Positions 15,498 through 17,697 of a stretch of 17,697 nt of DNA are shown in pieces. The notes under the pieces are model-generated. The model ran no database searches and was not told where the DNA came from. It saw only the letters and a list, made by a program, of their open reading frames with translations. The position numbers were made by a program, and so were the translations under genes. How positions within the stretch are numbered: the first letter of the stretch is position 1; each line of letters starts with the position of its first letter. This stretch comes from Flavobacteriales bacterium (GTDB lineage: Bacteria > Bacteroidota > Bacteroidia > Flavobacteriales_D > Crocinitomicaceae): contig RFNX01000364.1 in assembly GCA_009926905.1 (NCBI GenBank), forward strand, positions 1 to 17,697, in the 5' to 3' direction.

Positions 15498-15978
15498 GAT
15501 ATAGGTATATCAATTGTCTCTTTATTTTTCTGAAAATTAAAAAAAAATCACGTTTATTATTTAACGCCATTTTTATAACATACTTTATAAAAATCTCTCA
15601 CAAAATACATTAGGTTATCGGTGTTTAAGGCCAGCCAAAGATTAAATAAATCAAGCTTCAGTAATTTTTTAAATATTCATGAGTAAAAGGTCTATTCATT
15701 TTATAAGACAAAGTAAATTTTAAAAGATAAATGCAAAGAATTTAATTCTTTTAGTTTATTTTCTTTTTCAATTTTCTTTCTAAGTGTTAAGAACCCCTTT
15801 AACATTAAAAAACTAAGTTATTTTTCTATTTTATATTGTCCTGTTTATTTTATACATTTTCCTCAAAACCAATTTTTAAAACAATTTGCTCAGTTATTGA
15901 TGTTTTGCAAAAAAAAACATTAGATACCGACGAAGAAATAATTTGCTGGTTTAATGTCACCTAAATACAACTTTAAAA
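15498..15978. other. AT-rich gene-free stretch
   Basis: About 480 bases with no credible gene on either strand: long A and T runs and only short frames. The longest frame I traced on the plus strand (15809-15964) has 51 codons, no ATG and no recognisable peptide. No strong hairpin, promoter pair, tRNA-like cloverleaf or tandem repeat was found. It could be the decayed remains of a gene or simply spacer after a terminator. Confidence 0.5.
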
Positions 15979-16425
15979 TTATTTCATCTTACCTAATCTT
16001 GCAGTTGCTTTAACTGTGGTTTTCTTATAAATGAATCCAATTCCTATAAAAGGGCGTTTTACTAGCGCTTCATATTGTGGATAAAACACTACGTCGTAAC
16101 CTGGATTGTTTTTCATCATTTCATGCAGCGCGTAAAAAGCAGTTGGTTCAGAAATACCGTTTCCAATAATAGGAATATAGCCAAAATTTACTACTGAAAA
16201 TGCCCAACCTTCAATCGAACCTTGCTCTTTATTCATCAAACGTTTCCAATCAATACCGAAAACACGAACAGATGTAGCTTCTGCAGAAACTTGCTGTGAA
16301 AGATCAAAGTTATCACGCTCCAACTCAACTCGAACATTGGGTTCACGCATAGTTTTATGTAAAGAGGTGCAAGAAGTTAAAACGAGCATACTGGAAATGA
16401 TAAGCATTAAAATTGACTTTTTCAT
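15979..16425 (-). CDS. Small predicted lipoprotein
   Basis: The 148-residue product starts with a lipoprotein signal peptide (hydrophobic residues 5-16, lipobox LTSC, C19 lipidated). The mature domain contains SVRVFGIDW, then IIGNGISEPTAFYALHEMMKNN, NPGYDVVFYPQYEA and ends GIGFIYKKTTVKATARLGKMK. I recognise this general pattern from small Bacteroidota lipoproteins that carry 'GYDVVFYPQYE ... YKKTTVKVTARLGK', but I do not know a function and give no family name. The gene stands alone: a gene-free stretch lies downstream and a 318-base gap with signs of gene decay lies upstream. Confidence 0.8.
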   Translation of the reverse strand: MKKSILMLIISSMLVLTSCTSLHKTMREPNVRVELERDNFDLSQQVSAEATSVRVFGIDWKRLMNKEQGSIEGWAFSVVNFGYIPIIGNGISEPTAFYALHEMMKNNPGYDVVFYPQYEALVKRPFIGIGFIYKKTTVKATARLGKMK

Positions 16426-16523
16426 AAGGTTATTTTTTTGTGAATTTATTGGTAATATTAATTAAAAAGTGGGAATAATCAATTTTTAAATTTTGGAGTA
16501 TGTCGAAAATTTAAGAACTGGAG

Positions 16524-16553
16524 AGGAGTTACTTTTTTTGGTAGCTCCTTTTT
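16524..16553 (+). terminator. Orphan terminator-like hairpin
   Basis: AGGAGTTAC (16524-16532) pairs with GTAGCTCCT (16541-16549) over nine positions including one G-T, with a loop TTTTTTTG and a T run to 16553. It is oriented for plus-strand transcription, but no plus-strand gene ends upstream of it: the nearest is rplI, which has its own terminator about 1 kb away. It may be the leftover of a lost gene. Confidence 0.5.
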
Positions 16554-16574
16554 AGATTGAATAAGTTATATCAA

Positions 16575-16679
16575 ATGCATTACCTTTATTTTCGTAAACT
16601 ACTTGCCGATTTCGAGGATGATGACTTCATTGTTTTTGATGATGAGTTCGCCTTTTTGAAGGAGCTGAATTTACTTTAA
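16575..16679. other. Short region open on both strands, possible gene remnant
   Basis: On the plus strand an ATG-initiated frame of 34 codons (16575-16679) encodes a very acidic peptide containing ADFEDDDFIVFDDEF. On the minus strand a 23-codon stop-to-stop frame (16670-16599) reads QKGELIIKNNEVIILEIGK before a TAG, which looks like the C-terminal tail of a protein. Codons here are richer in G/C at third positions (GAC, GAG, TTC, GCC; or ATC, CTC, GGC on the other strand) than in neighbouring genes. I cannot assign a family and cannot tell which strand was coding; it is probably a decayed fragment. Confidence 0.3.
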
Positions 16680-16695
16680 AAAATAGCTCAATTCA

Positions 16696-16727
16696 TTTGG
16701 TTTAGTTATAAAATAATCGTATTTTAG
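16696..16727 (+). promoter_or_regulatory. Promoter-like element upstream of the DUF1016 nuclease gene
   Basis: TTTG (16696-16699), a 20-base spacer and TATTTTAG (16720-16727) fit the Bacteroidota promoter pattern with one mismatch in the -7 box. It ends 16 bases before the ATG at 16744, so the leader would be about ten bases. Confidence 0.45.
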
Positions 16728-16743
16728 ATTAAAAAATAATCAA

Positions 16744-17697
16744 ATGAATATATTGAAAGAAAATAACCAAAACACAAGCGCATTAGTTCAAGAGCTTTCT
16801 TTAATAATTGAAAAAAGTAAGCAACAAGTCCAACGTACGGCAAACAGTGCTTTAACGCTTTTGTTTTGGCACGTTGGAAAACGAATCAATGATGAAATTT
16901 TGAATAACGAACGTGCCCAATATGGAAAACAGATTGTGTCTACTGTATCTGAACAATTAGAACTAAAGTACGGTCGAAATTTCACTGAAAAAAATGTTCG
17001 TAGAATGATGAAATTTGCCTCTGAATTTTCAGACCTAAACATTTTGCCGCCACTGGTGGCAAAATTGACATGGTCACATTTCATTGAGTTGTTTCCTTTA
17101 AAATCAATTGAATCAAAAATGTACTATGCACAAAGTGCGATTGCCCAAAATTGGGGAAAAAGGGAACTTAGAAATCAAATTGTACGAAAAGCTTTTGAGC
17201 GAAATGAAATCGCAAGCATACAAGTAGCTATCGAACAGCCCGAATTACAAAACACCTTCAAAGACCCTTTTATTTTGGATTTTCTCAATCTTAAGAACGC
17301 CTATTTGGAAGACGATTTAGAAAGTGCCATTTTACGGGAATTAGAAAGCTTTATCCTTGAACTTGGAAAAGGTTTTGCATTTTTGGAGCGCCAAAAGCGA
17401 ATGATAATTGACAGTGATGATTTCTACTTGGACTTACTCTTTTACAATCGAAATCTAAAACGCTTAGTTGCAATTGAATTGAAAATCGGAAAATTTGAAG
17501 CAGCCCATAAAGGACAAATGGAATTGTATCTGAAGTGGTTGAACAAATACGAGAAACAAGAAGGTGAAAATGAACCAATTGGATTGATTTTATGCGCAGA
17601 AAGCAACAAGGAACAAGTTGAATTATTAGAAATGCACAAAGATGGCATTATGGTCGCTGAATACTGGACAGTGATGCCTCCCAAAGAAGAATTGGAA
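16744..17697 (+). CDS. DUF1016/YhcG-type PDDEXK nuclease family protein, 3' end outside window
   Basis: Reading from the ATG at 16744, the frame is open for 318 codons to the right edge with no stop. The N-terminal half (about residues 10-150) is the DUF1016 N-domain type: QVQRTANSALTLLFWHVGKR, YGKQIVSTVSEQL, FTEKNVRRMMKFA, LTWSHFIELFPL and MYYAQSAIAQNWGKRELRNQI. The C-terminal half (about 170-318) is the YhcG-type nuclease fold, with the PDDEXK core FYLDLLFYNRNLKRLVAIELKIGKF split as D230 in YLDLLFY and E245-x-K247 in IELKIG, then HKGQMELYLKW and PIGLILCA. The family is about 340-360 residues, so only a short tail is missing. Family members often lie in mobile or restriction-modification neighbourhoods; the cellular target is not established. 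All three catalytic-core positions I can name are intact. Confidence 0.9.
   Translation, partial: MNILKENNQNTSALVQELSLIIEKSKQQVQRTANSALTLLFWHVGKRINDEILNNERAQYGKQIVSTVSEQLELKYGRNFTEKNVRRMMKFASEFSDLNILPPLVAKLTWSHFIELFPLKSIESKMYYAQSAIAQNWGKRELRNQIVRKAFERNEIASIQVAIEQPELQNTFKDPFILDFLNLKNAYLEDDLESAILRELESFILELGKGFAFLERQKRMIIDSDDFYLDLLFYNRNLKRLVAIELKIGKFEAAHKGQMELYLKWLNKYEKQEGENEPIGLILCAESNKEQVELLEMHKDGIMVAEYWTVMPPKEELE

Noticed and set aside
15809..15964. 51-codon plus-strand open frame ending at 15964
   Set aside because: It has no ATG, a low-complexity start and no recognisable motif, which is expected by chance in AT-rich DNA.
16788..17684. Minus-strand frames at 16788-17084, 17351-17578 and 17442-17684
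   Set aside because: They are antisense to the DUF1016 nuclease frame, which has clear domains and catalytic residues; the antisense peptides look like nothing.

Overview
This window looks like chromosomal DNA of a member of the Bacteroidota, most likely Flavobacteriales. Low G+C (about one third by eye), TAnnTTTG-type -7 promoter boxes, almost no Shine-Dalgarno sequences, a secreted protein with a type IX secretion (T9SS) C-terminal tail, several Bacteroidota-style lipoproteins and a monofunctional proline dehydrogenase all point that way. I cannot place it to genus; a Crocinitomicaceae-like organism is only a guess.

Layout, left to right. (1) 1-3857: metabolic genes. The 3' part of a YtcJ-like amidohydrolase faces aroB (3-dehydroquinate synthase), and aroB diverges from a proline dehydrogenase gene. 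(2) 3854-8102, minus strand: a tightly packed three-gene envelope operon encoding a lipoprotein, a predicted outer-membrane beta-barrel (DUF5723-like) and a T9SS-secreted repeat protein. The genes overlap by 1 and 13 bases. (3) 8216-10787, minus strand: two thiolases, one PcaF/PaaJ-like and one acetyl-CoA acetyltransferase, separated by a strong terminator and each with its own promoter-like box. (4) 10961-12753: msrA, then on the opposite strand two small membrane proteins and a small lipoprotein. (5) 12798-15497: rimO (ribosomal protein S12 methylthiotransferase), then the rpsF-rpsR-rplI operon with a consensus Bacteroidota promoter and a perfect terminator. (6) 15498-17697: a change of character. 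It holds an AT-rich gene-free stretch, a lipoprotein, a short stretch of unusual composition open on both strands, an orphan terminator hairpin, and a DUF1016/YhcG-type PDDEXK nuclease gene that runs off the right edge.

Most of the window is ordinary housekeeping. The parts most worth a second look are the right-hand end (nuclease next to apparent gene debris), the translationally coupled envelope triplet whose secreted member has a clear ~52-residue repeat, and the very short or absent leaders predicted for the proline dehydrogenase and rimO mRNAs. I found no CRISPR array, rRNA, tRNA, insertion sequence or attachment site.
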